Shown here: positions 33,901 to 46,632 of the stretch, piece after piece
Layout of the letters: every line of letters begins with the position of its first letter
How positions within the stretch are numbered: the stretch's first letter is position 1
Source of the DNA: Acorus gramineus
Lineage: Eukaryota; Streptophyta; Magnoliopsida; Acorales; Acoraceae
Length of the DNA: 64,000 nt
Reading direction: 5' to 3'
NCBI GenBank assembly: GCA_030737835.1
Contig: CM060848.1
Span: forward strand, 10,362,509-10,426,508
Program-made: the position numbers and the translations under genes
Notes under the pieces: model-generated
What the model was told of the DNA's origin: nothing
What the model saw: only the letters and a program-made list of their open reading frames with translations
Database searches by the model: none

Positions 33901-36092
33901 TCGCACTCCTTCGTCTATCACTGCTGGCATCTCCCCCTTTCAGCGTCTTTATCATAGTCCTCCTGATTATTCTCGTCTTCGTGTTTTTGGATGCACGTGT
34001 TTTGTCCTACTTCCTCCTCTTGAGCGTACCAAATTGTCTCCTCGTTCCACTATGTGTGTTTTCTTGGGTATAGTAATGAGATCAAAGGATATCGATGCTA
34101 TGATCTTGTTGCTCGTCGTCTTCGGACATCTTGTCATGTCACATTCTTTGAGAGTCATCCATACTACGCTCTTCGCTCGCCTCCTGTTCCTCTTCCCCCA
34201 TCCACGGTTGAGGAAGTCACATTTTTGGACTTTTCTATTCCTGATTTCTCATCTTCATCTTCTGCTCCTCAGTCATCTATTCCGTCTGTACCTGACCACT
34301 CTTCCTCGTCAGTCCCATCTTCACCCTTGCCGTCTTCGTCAACTTCTTTTCGGATGATTCACGTGGGACGGTTCTGTCTACTCCTACACCTATTCCTGAT
34401 GCTGCTTCGCCAGAAGACGATTCTGCTTCCGCACCAGTTGCTCCTCGTCGCAATCCGCCTCGCGCTCGTCGACCTCCTCAACGACTCAGCTTGGTTGCCT
34501 CTGATTCTTTTTCTCCTAGTTTTCAGTGTTTTCTTTCAGCTGTTTCCACTCATTCGGAGCCCCAATCATATCGTGAGGCTGTCGGCATTCCAGAATGGGA
34601 AGGTGCTATGGCAGAGGAGCTTAGTGCATTACAACGCACTCATACGTGGAAAATTGTACCACTTCCTCCAGGGAAGACTCCTATCAGCTGTAAGTGGGTT
34701 TATAAGATCAAGACCAACTCTGATGGTTCGATTGAGCGTCACAAGGCTCGGTTGGTTGCCCGTGGTTTCACTCAGCAGCATGGTATTGATTATGATGAGA
34801 CATTTGCTCCTGTAGCAAAGATGACAACTGTTCGTACTTTGATTTCTGTTGCTTCTGTTCGTCAATGGCCCATTTATCAGCTTGATGTCAAGAACGCTTT
34901 TCTTCATGGTGATTTATCAGAGGAGGTTTACATGACTCCTCCTCCGGGTCTTCCTCATTCATCTGGTCATGTATGCCATCTTCACCGCGCTCTCTATGGT
35001 CTCAAGCAGGCTCCTCGTGCTTGGTTCGCTCGATTCACTGATGCTATCTGTGCTGCTGGGTTTGTTCCGAGTTCCTCTGATCCAGCTTTATTTGTTCACA
35101 CCTCTGGTCCTCATCGTACTATCCTGCTGCTTTATGTTGATGACATGATCATCACCGGCGATGATTCGTCTCATATACAGTCGGTCAAGCAACATCTTCA
35201 GCGTCAATTTGAGATGAAAGATCTTGGCAAACTTCGCTATTTTCTAGGCTTGGAAGTTGCTTCTGCTCCGCGTGGTTATCTTCTCCCAACGCAAGTATAC
35301 TGCTGACTTGATCGACCGTGCCTGTCTAACTGATGATCGCATTTCTCCCACTCCTATTGAGCTTCATGCTAAGCTCCGGCCTGACGATGGAGAACCACTT
35401 CTGATGTTACTCGTTATAGACAGCTTGTTGGAAGCCTCGTCTATCTCACTGTCACTCGTCCTGACATTGCCTATGCTGTGCATATTGTCAGTCAGTTTGT
35501 CGCTGCCCCTCGTACTGTTCATTATGCGACAGTTCTTCGGATTATACGCTATCTACGTGGCACTATATCTCATGCTCTGCTGTTACCGTCTTCTTCTACT
35601 CTTGAACTTCGCGCTTATACTGATGCTGATTGGGCAGGAGATGTCACAGATCAAAAATCCACAACTGGTATATGTGTCTTTCTTGGGGATTCTTATATCT
35701 TGGAAGGCCAAGAAACAAGACATTGTTTCTCGTTCGAGTGCTGAGGCCGAATATCGTGCTATGGCATCTGCTACTGCTGAGGTTGTTTGGCTTCGACGCC
35801 TCCTCTCTGACATGGGCGTCATTCTATCTGCGTCTACTCCCCTATATTGTGACAACAAGAGCGCCATTCAGATTGCTAGCAATCCAGTATTTCATGAACG
35901 TACGAAGCACATCGAGATCGATTGTCACTTCGTCCGTCATCATTTTATTGCGGGCACTATATCACTCCCATATATTTCCTCTTCTCTTCAGTTATCAGAC
36001 TTTTTCACAAAGTCTCATACACTTCAGCGGCATGGTTTCTTGTTGAGCAAACTCTCGGTGTATGATCGATCCACCATGAGTTTGAGGGGGGG

Positions 36093-36218
36093 TGTTAAAT
36101 GTATATATATGTTAGGGTTAAGGGTAGATTAGTCTTTTCCTTGTTTTCCTTTTTGTACTATAAATAGTGGATACAAACCCTAATAATATAATTGATTCAT
36201 TCTTTTCATATTCTAACA
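36093..36218 (+). repeat. 3' LTR of Copia family B
   Basis: Preceded by the purine tract TTTGAGGGGGGG. Same length as the 5' LTR and about 97 percent identical. Confidence 0.9.
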
Positions 36219-36640
36219 CGATGTACGTGACATTATCCTAAAATAATGGAATATAATCTATTATTCTATAATGTAAATATGATAAATTTAAATTTATTTA
36301 TTGTTTTTGTTTAAAGATAAATTTGGAAGGAAAATTGAACTTCCATCTCTTTGATAAAATAAGATAATTAAATAGATTTTTCATTAAGGGGTAAATTAAG
36401 AATGCAAACTTGTACGTCCTATTAAGTAAAGTATAATGATAAAGTTAACTTTATTCATATTCTTATCCTCCAAATAAAGCTGCGACAAAAACAGGAATAG
36501 TATAAAACAAGGCAAACCAGATTTGATGAGATCTTCAAACAAAACCAAATTTATTGTCTCATGTAAACAACCCTCATTAAAGAGGAGGAAGAGGTCACAG
36601 TCAACGGAAACCCCACTGCCATTTAGAACAACTATCAGGG
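36219..36640. other. AT-rich spacer
   Basis: No gene or repeat recognised. Confidence 0.4.
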
Positions 36641-36649
36641 ACTTTCCCG

Positions 36650-37160
36650 TAATTTTAAACATTATGTGGGCCCCACAAGACCTAGCAATTGGATCCGCGA
36701 AACGCGCAGCACATGACGAAAGCGACCCGTCTGATTTGACACCTGATTGCTGACGTCATTCGACAGATCAGCTCCCGTCCGTACGTTTCAAGCGGGAAAT
36801 AAAAGAAAATTAACTTCAAAAAAACCCAATACACCCTTCACAATTCATTTAATGACGGATCGGTCCTCACCCGATCGCAGCCGTCCAATCAAGATCGGAC
36901 GAGCGCGAATAACGTGGGGCCGGCGTCTGGAAGCGACTAAACGTTGTCGGCCAGGGTGGGGTCCACGGGTGTTACACGTGGGTTTTTGGTGCGCACGATG
37001 GGCGGTCCGATGTCGACCCGTCACATCAGACGGTCATTAATTAAGGATGGACGGTTTCATGGAAAAGTCAAGCTGGGCGGTCTTTAGCGTAGATCTTCCA
37101 ACATATCACTACTGCCCTCTCTCTCTCTCTCCCTCTCTCTCTCTCTCTCTACCCTCTTTT
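36650..37160 (+). promoter_or_regulatory. Promoter-like motif cluster without an attached gene
   Basis: A 500-bp island of balanced composition in AT-rich DNA carries known plant binding-site words. These are the TCP-type palindrome GTGGGCCCCAC (36666-36676), a perfect bZIP palindrome TGACGTCA (36751-36758), the G-box CACGTG (36975-36980), CpG-containing GGACGG words and, at its right end, a CT-rich microsatellite (37112-37152) of the kind seen in plant 5' leaders. No open frame of note follows on either strand. It could drive a non-coding RNA, be the relic of a lost gene, or be a distal regulator of the ALOG gene about 6 kb away. Motif presence is seen; function is inferred. Confidence 0.3.
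37112..37152. repeat. (CT)n microsatellite
   Basis: Two blocks of CT repeats separated by CC. Confidence 0.9.
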
Positions 37161-40100
37161 ATTGAGTGATGGGACTTGATTTAGGGGTGGGTGAATGATA
37201 TTTTTTAATTCATTTTTTACTAAATAGGGTGCATACAAAATCTATGCTGTCTTTTCCTACTGAAAATAATCTTTGTTAGGTCAAGGTGATTGAAAGGTTT
37301 GTTTTTAAATGAATAAGGGTCATGGGACAGAAAAAAATTGTTTGGTTTTGTAGGTTAGTTGTTAATATATGGCTTGGTTGCCAAGGTATCTGTTTACTTT
37401 TGCTCGCTCTGACCAAATGGAGGTTGATAAGGCAAACTAATTAAACTTATACCATTAATAGATGATACAAAGCGACAAACATTGAAATTATGGTTTTCCA
37501 ATCTTGATTTGGGCATTAATCAAATAAATTTGCATAATGCTAGGTGCAATCTGATATGCAATCCCTGTACATGTTTTGATTTTTTTTAAAGTGTATATTT
37601 GATGTAATGAAATATGTATTTTTCATAAAAATAAGATAATTTTTTTAATTTTATAATTATATACACTTGTGTAAGACATTTTAAAAAATTGCATATTTCA
37701 TTTAACAAAGCATGCATAAATCTCGTTAAAAATATACAACTCCATGCAGAGTTAGAATTAAAGATTGCATATAACAATCTCTATTGAATTTTATTTAATG
37801 AGAAAACGTATAAATTTTCCTTGCAAAAATCATTATTTTTGCAAGAATGGAATTTTGAAGTTTTGTAAAATTCAGTGTATTTCTGGAAATTTGTGGAAAT
37901 TAAAGAAAATTAATTGCGCTAGTTTTAATGTTATTAATTTAATAAAATCAAATGGCTCTAGTTTCGGAGTCCAATTTGGGCATAGCCTTACATATATTAT
38001 AGAAGATGTATATCAATCTTAGATATCAATAAATTTGATCATGTAATATATAATCTATTTGATGTTTGATTGGGCATATTTAATGGCTATATGAAACGGA
38101 TATTGAACTAATTTCTATTCATCTTTTATATATAAAAAAAGTAAGGCCAAGTTATTGTTTAATATCTCTGTGGTAGAGGAAATTAAAACAACTTTTGGTT
38201 ATCCATTGCCATAATGTTTCAAAAATATGTTGTGTGGTAGCATTGAGCAACTTATGGATTAGAAAAATGTCATTTAGAACACTAAATATCATTTTATTAG
38301 TCAATTAAAAGTTTTGGTTTTGAATAGAGTGGTGGATTTGATTGGTACAAAACATCTGACATCTCTTGCATCCAAGAAACTACTATTACAAGGGCAACCC
38401 TAATAACATTGCTTGTCTTGGTGCAACTTGGAAGACATTTATTGGAATCACCAAATTCACTTTAATTCACTATTTTTCTCTTACAATCTCCTGATAATAT
38501 ATCCAGTTGAACAGGCATAAAAACAAAAAATGGTTCAAGTAGAAATGTACATTGTACAGTATCATGTTCAATATTTTATAGAAAAAAAAAGTAGGCACTT
38601 GAAATAATTCATTTTTTTAATTATTTGGAAAACTGAATTTTTGGATTTGGATAGTAGTACCATACATATATGGAAAGGATTCAAATACTTCATATTCGCT
38701 CTGGAAAAAAATGTGTATCGATATGAATATTATATTACACATATTTAATTATCAATATTTTTTATTTTGTACTTATGGCAAGAAAAATATATATTACAAA
38801 TATAAAATTTTGCATAAAATATATTAAAATACTATAAATATAATACATCTGAATTCTGAATTCAGATATTATGTTTTGAATATCCATGGGATTCTAATAT
38901 GGATTTGAATATGAACAGACATGTGCCCTTAGCTTGAATTATATTATATATATAATGCATGAAGAATATGAATTATTAGTCGTCCACCAAAGTAATATAG
39001 TGTGTGTGTGTGTGTGTGTGTGTATTTTACAGACTATGACATGTACCACATATAACTACACTTTTTCTACACATGGCCTAGAATTTCTTTTAAAAAATCA
39101 AAGAACAAAACTAGTCCATATATAATAAGTTAAGCTACATTTTGGTTGTTCTATCTGTACATACCAAAGTAATTTCTCAGAAGACCAGCAAGAAAACCTA
39201 ATTCTATTATATAGATTCTGCAAAGTCATTCCTACCTTCATTGCTCTTATTTTGTACAGATGTTTTTTTTTTTTCAATAATATATGCGTCACTCCTACTC
39301 TCTGATTAATATGTATCTAGAAAATGTGATCACCAAGTCTCATGCATCATTAATAGAATGCAAATTAAATACACATATATTAATCTCTCCAGCATCACAA
39401 AAAGAGAAGCTAAAATTTTTTAGACACTCAATTAATTATGATCAGAACACAGTCTCAGATTCGTAGGTCCACAAAAAGTGAAGAGGAGATACTCACTGAC
39501 ACTCAGTGAACTTAGATGGAGAGTCCAAACAAATTGAAACTGTAGGCATTATTTGGGCCAACCATCAAGTGGGACCAAGTTGTACAATTTTTTTTTTTTA
39601 ATATTTCATTGTGTTCTTTTAGGGTAATAATAAGAAACCTTTCCCTTGTTTGCCATGACAGATTCGATGCACCCCTTCAATGGATGCTTTTCAGAATTAT
39701 CTACCCAATTGAAAAACAATTTGAATGTAGGGTCATATATAGAGAGGATCTTGTTGTATTATAGAAAAATAAATGATAATAAGATGAGATATGCACCAAA
39801 TCGCTTTCATGTCTTTATATAGACCTTTTCCTATTTTTCTTCTCTATACAAGGAAATGAAGCTTTGCATGAATAGTTTCAATTTATTACAATTCTGTTGT
39901 CTCTTTCTTAATTCTGAAATGAAAAGGAATCTTGAATAGGTATGTCTATTCATGAGATCATAAGATCAGGTGTTATAAGACCTCAGAAATGGGAGACTCG
40001 GAAATTAAAATACATTTATCAACATTACTGCTCACAAAAGGGTATTCATTAAGCTACTCATTTTGATATTCAAACATATATAGCATACCACACTGAACAA

Positions 40101-42098
40101 ACCCTAATACAGTCAAAGAAATCAGAATAAGATTTATTAGGTGATCATGTTATAAATTTCATTTCTCATTGTCAAATAATTCATAATAAACAAAACCTAA
40201 CCCAAACTCACACGGGATCTGCTCTTTGACTAGTCACGGATTTAATTGCTTTCTTCCCCAACCTCACTTGTTCCATAAAAGTTGTGGGTGATTCTATGCA
40301 TCCAGAATTTTTGATGTTGTATTTCTCATTATAAATAAAAGAATATATCCTAATGCCTTCCCTACCAAAAAAATTAAAAGTGGGATCAACTTAGTTGAAC
40401 TGTATCACTGTTTAGACTCCTTTTTGAGTTCACAATTAATGTTGAGTAGTTGATGTATTTAAAACAAACCAAGATTTGTTTGTATATATGTCAAGTGTAA
40501 CATAGAATTAAATTATAAGGCAATCATTTTGGGCATGGCTTCCCTTAATTAATCCAATTAAGGCTCATGCCTACATTTCCATTAAAAAAAAAAAAAATTA
40601 TAGGGCAATCATATAAATCATTGGAAATCATTTGCTTGTCATCAAACTGTATAATGTTCATGGTTATTCATTGTTTCTTCATATAACCTGTCATTAGTAC
40701 AATGCATATAACACATGCACATGGAATTTATATATAATATATGTACATTTCCTGTACGAAGTGCACACATCAATAAATTGAAGATTCAAAGGGGAAACTT
40801 AGATGATAAAAAACACAGTGCATCTTTCAGTTCTGTTCCACACTGTTTCATGATTTAGGATATATGAACTGTTGAGCAGTGGAAACTGACAAACAATTTC
40901 AAACTGAATATTTATGCTGGGGTGCTGTTGATACACTCAAAAAAAGTACGGCTAAAGTAAGACTTACTGATGATGAATATGAAACCCTTACATTTTTTAA
41001 TAATGTTCTAAACCTACTTTCCCTTTATTTTCATATGCATCAATTTCGATGCAACTGAAAATAAGACTATTTAGACGATTTTGAACTACAGCAAAACATA
41101 AGTTGAATTCCCTTGACACAAAAAGGAATAACTCTATAATGCTAGAAATCTGTTGATCCATATGAGAAGCCAGTTGAAAGAGAAGTGACGAACAATTAAT
41201 TCCAAATTTTGATACTGTGTTGAATATGCTTCTCAGTTCAGAATATACAGTGAGCAAACTCAAGCAATCAAGGTTCTCTACATGAAGTGGATGCTAGAAA
41301 ATCAAGAAGCACATTAAGGAATATACATGGTAATTAAGGCTAATGATTAGAAAATCAAGTGATCAAGAACCATGTCTATGATTGGATTAGATCAACAAAT
41401 CAATCCATGCCCCCCACAAGATTTCAATTGGCAAAGTTGTGTGGGATGGGATCTATTCATGTTCAATCTCATCAAATCTAGTTAATCTACAAATGAATAA
41501 CTGAAATGCGTGTTAACTCACAAGTTTAATATTTTGTAACATTTTTAGTGGCGTATCAATCTATAATAGGAGGTATGGAGATTGCCACGACCTAATGGAA
41601 TCCAAATTTCATGGAATCCCATCTCCAATTGCACGTGCAGCGTGACCTGGGAGATTTTCTGAAATGCATGAAGGCAGATATAAACCAACTTAAATGAATA
41701 AATCCTTGTAATATAAATTAAACAAGTACAAGAGGAACTCATCTAACAAATGATTCAGTGTTTCTGACTCAATTTTAAGACAAATGCAGCTTGAGTAAAT
41801 TCCTTATAAACCATCCTTGAAAACAATTGGAACTGAACAAAACAATACACATTATTATGAGTTAGATTTAATTTCTGGGGTAACCTAATTCACCTAAAGA
41901 ATCTGGAATGCCTCAGTCACCACGTTTAACACAAGACTTCAAAATCAAACAGAAACGAAAAAAACAGTACTGAGTAAGAAAAGACCACAAAAGATGCCAC
42001 ATTCATTGCACAACCCAACAATTCACTCAACATGCACTCACACCACAACAGTAACAACATTAAATTAAAAATGCTCATGAATTCAAGAAATAAAACAA
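37161..42098. other. AT-rich intergenic DNA, no gene recognised
   Basis: Five kilobases without a supportable gene. Contents are AT-rich text, homopolymers and a (GT)n microsatellite at 39001-39023. Short frames at 37765-38022, 40997-41263 and 41545-41742 are not family-like. Confidence 0.5.
39001..39023. repeat. (GT)n microsatellite
   Basis: About 11-12 uninterrupted TG units. Confidence 0.9.
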
Positions 42099-42681
42099 GC
42101 GCAATCCAAACAATGCTAATGCTCCATATATAATTAAACCATCATTGCTTTCACTTGTTCATAAAACAAAAGGCAAAACCTATACAAATATTCAAAAACC
42201 CCCATTAAAAAAAAAAAAAACTACTACATAGAAACATACAGACAAACACACACATATATATAGAGATATAATAGCGAGTTTCAATTGATCAAAAGCAATC
42301 CAAACAAAGCTAATGCACCATAACCACTTCTACCATTGCTTTTAACTTGTTCATGAAATAAAGCAACACTAGAAAAACATGTACACATATTCAAAACCCC
42401 CCATTATATATATATATATATATAAATCACTACATAGAAACACACATAATCAAAAGAGAGTTTCAATTGAAAGGCAATTAATCCAAACAAAGCTAATGCA
42501 CCATCACCACGTTTACCATTAATTGCTTTTAACTTGTTCATGAAACAAAACAACACTAGCAAAAGCTATACAAATATTCAAAATGCCCCCATTATATAAA
42601 AAACCACTACATAGAAATTAAACACACACACAAACATAAACATCTATATATAGAGAGAGATAATCAAAAGAGAGAATTTCA
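42099..42681 (-). repeat. Three tandem copies of a repeat of about 190 bp forming the 3' region of the ALOG gene
   Basis: Copies lie at about 42099-42292, 42293-42477 and 42478-42681, with spacings of 194 and 183 bp between GCTAATGC landmarks. Shared words in order on the plus strand are ATCCAAACAA, GCTAATGC(A/T)CCAT, TTGTTCATGAAA, ACAAATATTCAAAA, CCCCCATTA, ACTACATAGAAA, ACACACA and TTTCAATTGA. The unit nearest the gene ends in TTTCAATTGA, whose complement contains the last sense codon and stop of the ALOG frame, so each copy is a duplicate of the coding end plus 3' UTR. Each copy also carries small AT or CA microsatellites. Confidence 0.85.
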
Positions 42682-43341
42682 ATTGAAAACCGATAACGGA
42701 ATCATCGAAGAATTCCCACCATCCCCACCTCCACCACCATCGCCGCCACCGCTCAGCCTCCCTGAATTCCCCGAATTCGACGCCGAATTCGGCGAAGGCT
42801 TCTTCCGCTTCTTCTTCTCATACGCGATCCCCCTCGCCTTGGCCTGGCTCTCCCTGACCTCCCTCAAATACAACCTCACCGCGCGCGCGCCGAAGGGGTT
42901 GGTCTCGGGCTGCCCGCCGTTCTCTTCAAAGGCGGCGCGAAGCCTCCCGATGAGCGCGTCGAGGCTGCCCCAGGCCTGGCGGAGCGGGCACGGGCAGGGG
43001 GCGGGCGGGGTGGGGTGACCAAAAAAGGGGCAGTGGGGGTTGTGGACCTTGGTCTTGCCGAACTGGTCGAGGTAGCGGAGGAATTCCAGCACGTGCGCGC
43101 CGCTGCAGCGGGAGAGGGCCAGTGGTGGGCGGTGGTTCTTTAGGTACTGCCCGAACGTGTTCCAGTCGCGCCGCTTTTGGGACTCGTAGCGGCTCAGTTG
43201 GTGGGTGGTGGTGGTGGTGGTAGGGGTAGTGGTGGGTTGGGGGGGGAGGAGAGGTTGTGGTTGGTGGGGATGGTGGTGGTGGTTGTGGTGGTGGGAGTTG
43301 GAGGTAGCGGCGGCGACGATGGCTGCTAGTGAGGATGACAT
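42679..43341 (-). CDS. ALOG-domain (DUF640) transcriptional regulator, LSH/G1-like
   Basis: A single-exon frame of 220 residues, intact, as usual for this plant family. Residues 1-48 are a low-complexity head (histidine-, proline- and threonine-rich). Residues 50-177 form the ALOG domain: [17 protein letters not shown], the [22 protein letters not shown] helix region, FGKTKVH, a zinc-ribbon insert (H100-x3-C104-x4-H109-x6-C116-x-C118), then [17 protein letters not shown] and [17 protein letters not shown] basic nuclear localisation signal KKKRKK is at 176-181, followed by a Ser/Gly/Asn-rich tail ending LSVFN. ALOG proteins (Arabidopsis LSH, rice G1 and TAWAWA1, tomato TMF) are nuclear and control organ boundaries, meristem timing and inflorescence form. 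The domain is thought to derive from the DNA-binding part of a DIRS-type recombinase. The start at 43341 has the standard MSSS-type beginning. Which LSH member it is cannot be told. Confidence 0.95.
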   Translation of the reverse strand: MSSSLAAIVAAATSNSHHHNHHHHPHQPQPLLPPQPTTTPTTTTTTHQLSRYESQKRRDWNTFGQYLKNHRPPLALSRCSGAHVLEFLRYLDQFGKTKVHNPHCPFFGHPTPPAPCPCPLRQAWGSLDALIGRLRAAFEENGGQPETNPFGARAVRLYLREVRESQAKARGIAYEKKKRKKPSPNSASNSGNSGRLSGGGDGGGGGDGGNSSMIPLSVFN

Positions 43342-43389
43342 AGTGGGTTGTTTTGGGATATGGGTGTTGTTTGTTCTAGGTCAGATCAG

Positions 43390-43570
43390 AGAGGTGTATA
43401 TAGTGTTGGTTTTACTTGATATCCATGCATTTGGATTGGAAGAGGAGGCACTGATGGAGGTGAGGAAGAGAAGAGGGAACCATTATTATAGTTTGGTAGA
43501 TATGAGAGAGAGAGAGAGAGAGAGAGGGAGGGAGGGGAGAGAGTGCAATGGATAGCATATATAGAGTATT
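43390..43570 (-). promoter_or_regulatory. Core promoter and 5' leader region of the ALOG gene
   Basis: On the minus strand a TATATATG box lies at 43556-43563 and a second ACTATATACA at 43393-43402. Between them is a CT-rich leader with a (CT)n tract (GA repeats on the plus strand, 43504-43528). Transcription from the first box would give a 5' UTR of about 190 bp including the CT tract; from the second, a leader of some 25-30 bp. Positional inference only. Confidence 0.45.
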
Positions 43571-43576
43571 TCAGGG

Positions 43577-43618
43577 AAGGGGATGATAGGTTTTATTTAT
43601 TTATTTATTTATTTATTA
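43577..43618. repeat. (TTTA)n microsatellite
   Basis: Repeated TTTA units just upstream of the ALOG TATA box. Confidence 0.85.
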
Positions 43619-44417
43619 TTATATTTATTTATCTAATTTTGGATGGAGGGTGAGAGAGTAGGGACCATGAGGTGGACAAGCACACAATGGAGGTAATGAG
43701 GGGTGACGACAGGCTTGGGAAAATGTCACTTCATGCTTTCACCTGCTCCCCCTCTCTCTCTCTCTTTTTCTCTCATTATATCAACATGCAATGCTTTTTT
43801 TTTAATTTTTTCGTGAGATGTTAGAAGAAAATTGACAGAGAACCCTCCAGTGTTACAGTGTTGTTTAGCAGTTTAGATTCTATCATCAGTGTGCTGAGAA
43901 CATGAACAAGAAGAAAGCGTGCGTTTTGCACGTGACCTAGAAAAGATAGATGATTTATGCTTTTAAAAGGGCATTCACCTGTTCACCTGTTTGGTTTGAA
44001 AATTTTTTAAAAACTATTAAACAGTATGACAACATTTATTTTACCCCCCTTCTTTTTTTAAGAAGGATTTTTTTTTTTTTTTAAGAAGGATGTTTGAAAT
44101 CTTTTATTTTTATATGGTAATGATCTAGACATCTCAGATAAAATTTTCTTTCATTCTTTTTTTTTGTGGAAGTTAACAAAACTAAATCTAAGAAAAAAAA
44201 ATAGTCCCTTACGGATACGGTCCTATAATTATGGGTATGATCTTCCCTCTGAAAATATTTTGAATTGGTATTTGAGAGCAGCGGAGGGCAATAGACCCAA
44301 ATTAGAGGACACTAATTAATGTGATGTCCGCATATATTACAACATTTGGTGATCAAGTCAGACAATGTACAGGTTTTTTAGTAGAAAGATAAAAATAACT
44401 TCATGAAAAGTGACATT

Positions 44418-44935
44418 GATTGTGTACATCTATTCTTATGATTGTGTATTTTATATAGGCAACTAAACGTTTCTTTACATGACATGTCTGAATGCTGACA
44501 TATGTATTAGATTTATAATACGACGTGAAATACCATAAATTGAATGATATCCAATCAATGACACTCGAAAAAAAGATGAAATGTTATCATGGTGGGGTTT
44601 ATGTATAACATAGATTTATCTTTTCATGATGGTTCATTGTAACCGTGGTCCACTTATCTTGTCACTGCCCGGTGTTCAAAGAATGATTGTGTATTTGTAT
44701 TCTTATGATTGCGTATTTTATATAGGCAAATAAATGTTTTTCACATGACACGTCTGAAAGCTGACATATGTATTAGATTCATAATATGACGTGAAATATC
44801 ATAAATTGAATTATATTCACACTGTAACACTCGAAACAAGAAGAAATGTTATCATAGTAGGGTTTAGGGCCTTAGGCATAACACATGTCTATCTTTTCGT
44901 TATGGTTCATTGTAACCATAGTCCACTCGGAACAA
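44418..44935. repeat. 267-bp tandem duplication upstream of the ALOG gene
   Basis: Two units (about 44418-44680 and 44685-44935) share TATTCTTATGATTG, GTATTTTATATAGGCAA, GCTGACATATGTATTAGATT, GACGTGAAAT, GAAATGTTATCAT and GGTTCATTGTAACC. They are about 85 percent alike by eye and lie 1.1-1.6 kb before the ALOG start codon. Confidence 0.8.
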
Positions 44936-46632
44936 GATGAAATGAAACATTTTTAAATAGTTGTATTTGGAATTTTTTAGATAGAATAATGGTAATTAAG
45001 TCATTTCATGTTGTATATATGATCCTACTTTTTAGGCAAAAATTTTAAAAATGATTTGTTTATGTATTCTTTAATCTTAGAAGACTTCTCTCTCTCTCTA
45101 TATATGTGTGTGTATCTTATTAGCTGTCATGTCTCAAACATACTAATTTATAAGGCCTTCCATTGGAATTAAGCTGGAATTTTGGAGGGGTTGGAAAGCG
45201 AAGCAAAGCTACACCTGGTAGGGCAGGATTCTAAGTTGCTTTGCTAAAATACAAAGGGGTTACAATTTTTTAACAACTCATACTAGATTGTATTTATATT
45301 GAACTTTTTATCAAATGAGCCTTTAATGCTTCTCTGGACGACATAATTTACCTTCCACAATTTTCGTCACATTCAGAATCTTATCCAATATGTCGAAACA
45401 TTGAATGGATGGACATGAAATATTAATCCAGTTATGCCACATTCACTTGCTGCACAAACTCAGTGGTAAATCAATTATACTTTTTTTAAGTGGAAAATGC
45501 TCATGTTCATCTACATAAGTATATCATTCTTACAATTTTTTACCTTTTATAGAACTTGCATTTTGCAATAGTACAAATGTGATCTTATTTGAGTGGGGTA
45601 CCAATTGTAATGCAATGATTTAGTTAAATAATAGGATTTTTATAAAATAAAAAATTAGATACATAACATAAAATGTTCTATGATCTGAACCAATTTGTCA
45701 TTGTACTCTTTAAACTTTAGCATATCCTGCCATATAAAAAATTCAGGCCCTAACAATACAATTTGTGGCTGTTATATATACCATACCGGGAAGTGATAAC
45801 AATTAGCATATATATTTAATTTTTAACTTATACATGCCCACCATTTTTACTTCAAATTTTAAATCAACGAAATAGAATATGTATCAATCCCATGTTACAC
45901 TAATTAATGTTTAATCAAAGGAGTTGTAATTTAATATAAAATTACAATTTTTAATGAAAACATTGTTCATAAAACAATCCAATTTTTTGAAATTATTAAA
46001 ACAATATACACCAAATTACGCATACTTTATTGTCCATATTTGGGAAGTGGGTCCCATAGGTTCTATAGATTCCTATAAAAAGATCACAATACCTATCCAG
46101 CCATCATAAATAAATAAAATGACAATATTGTCAAAGTGGGTCACATTAAAATGTCAATTAAAAGGCCACAATATGTTTATATCAAATTTTTTGTGACATT
46201 CAGACTATTCAGTGACGAGGAAGGTCGTGTCGGTATCACACACCGAACTTGTGATATATATAATTTATTTACTAGTTTTTATGCACGTGTCAAGGCACGT
46301 GATATGATATTAAAATGACGATAGTAAAATTAAATAATTAATAAATGAATCACTCAATGAGAAAAAATAAATTAAATTAAGACAAAGATAGTAAAATTAA
46401 ATAATTAATAAATGAGCTATTCAATGGAAAAAAAGAATAAAAACCAATTTGATCTATGAAAGTGATATATATTTTCTATTTGAAACTTATATCATAAAAA
46501 AAAAAACTAATTTAACTAATTTAGGAAAATTACTCTAAATACGTATTTAATTATATAATCAATTGTTTTATTTATTTAAATTCGTTATATTCGTCATAAT
46601 CAGTTGTTTTGTAAATATTTATATTTTATAAT
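44936..46632. other. AT-rich intergenic DNA
   Basis: No gene is seen. A small tandem duplication of about 65 bp (GATAGTAAAATTAAATAATTAATAA) is at 46318-46440. Confidence 0.5.

Larger units (their letters stand above)
30802..36218 (+). mobile_element. Ty1/Copia element with 126-bp LTRs (family B), nearly full length, broken
   Basis: LTRs at 30802-30927 and 36093-36218 differ at only about 4 of 126 positions. Flanks CGGTG (30797-30801) and CGATG (36219-36223) are a target duplication with one change. The primer site TGGTATCAGAGCT is 30928-30940. A GC-rich leader fills 30960-31600. Gag (about 31790-32560) has the knuckle CYYCHKFGHVQSEC. Protease has WILDSGASHHMT (about 32910-32950). Integrase is at about 33310-34100 with its zinc region and SDVWGPSP. 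Reverse transcriptase is at about 34640-35290 with [12 protein letters not shown] and LLYVDDMIITGDD, and RNase H at about 35600-36040 with SSAEAEYRAMA. All Copia parts are present in Copia order. It looks broken in roughly half a dozen places. LTR similarity points to an age of one to a few million years if usual plant rates hold. Confidence 0.92.

Noticed and set aside
42683-43018. 111-codon plus-strand frame
   Set aside because: Antisense shadow of the ALOG gene; proline-rich only because the sense strand is Gly/Ser-rich.
43205-43555. 116-codon plus-strand frame, Val/Trp/Gly-rich
   Set aside because: Antisense of the His/Pro/Thr-rich ALOG head and leader microsatellite; not a protein-like composition.
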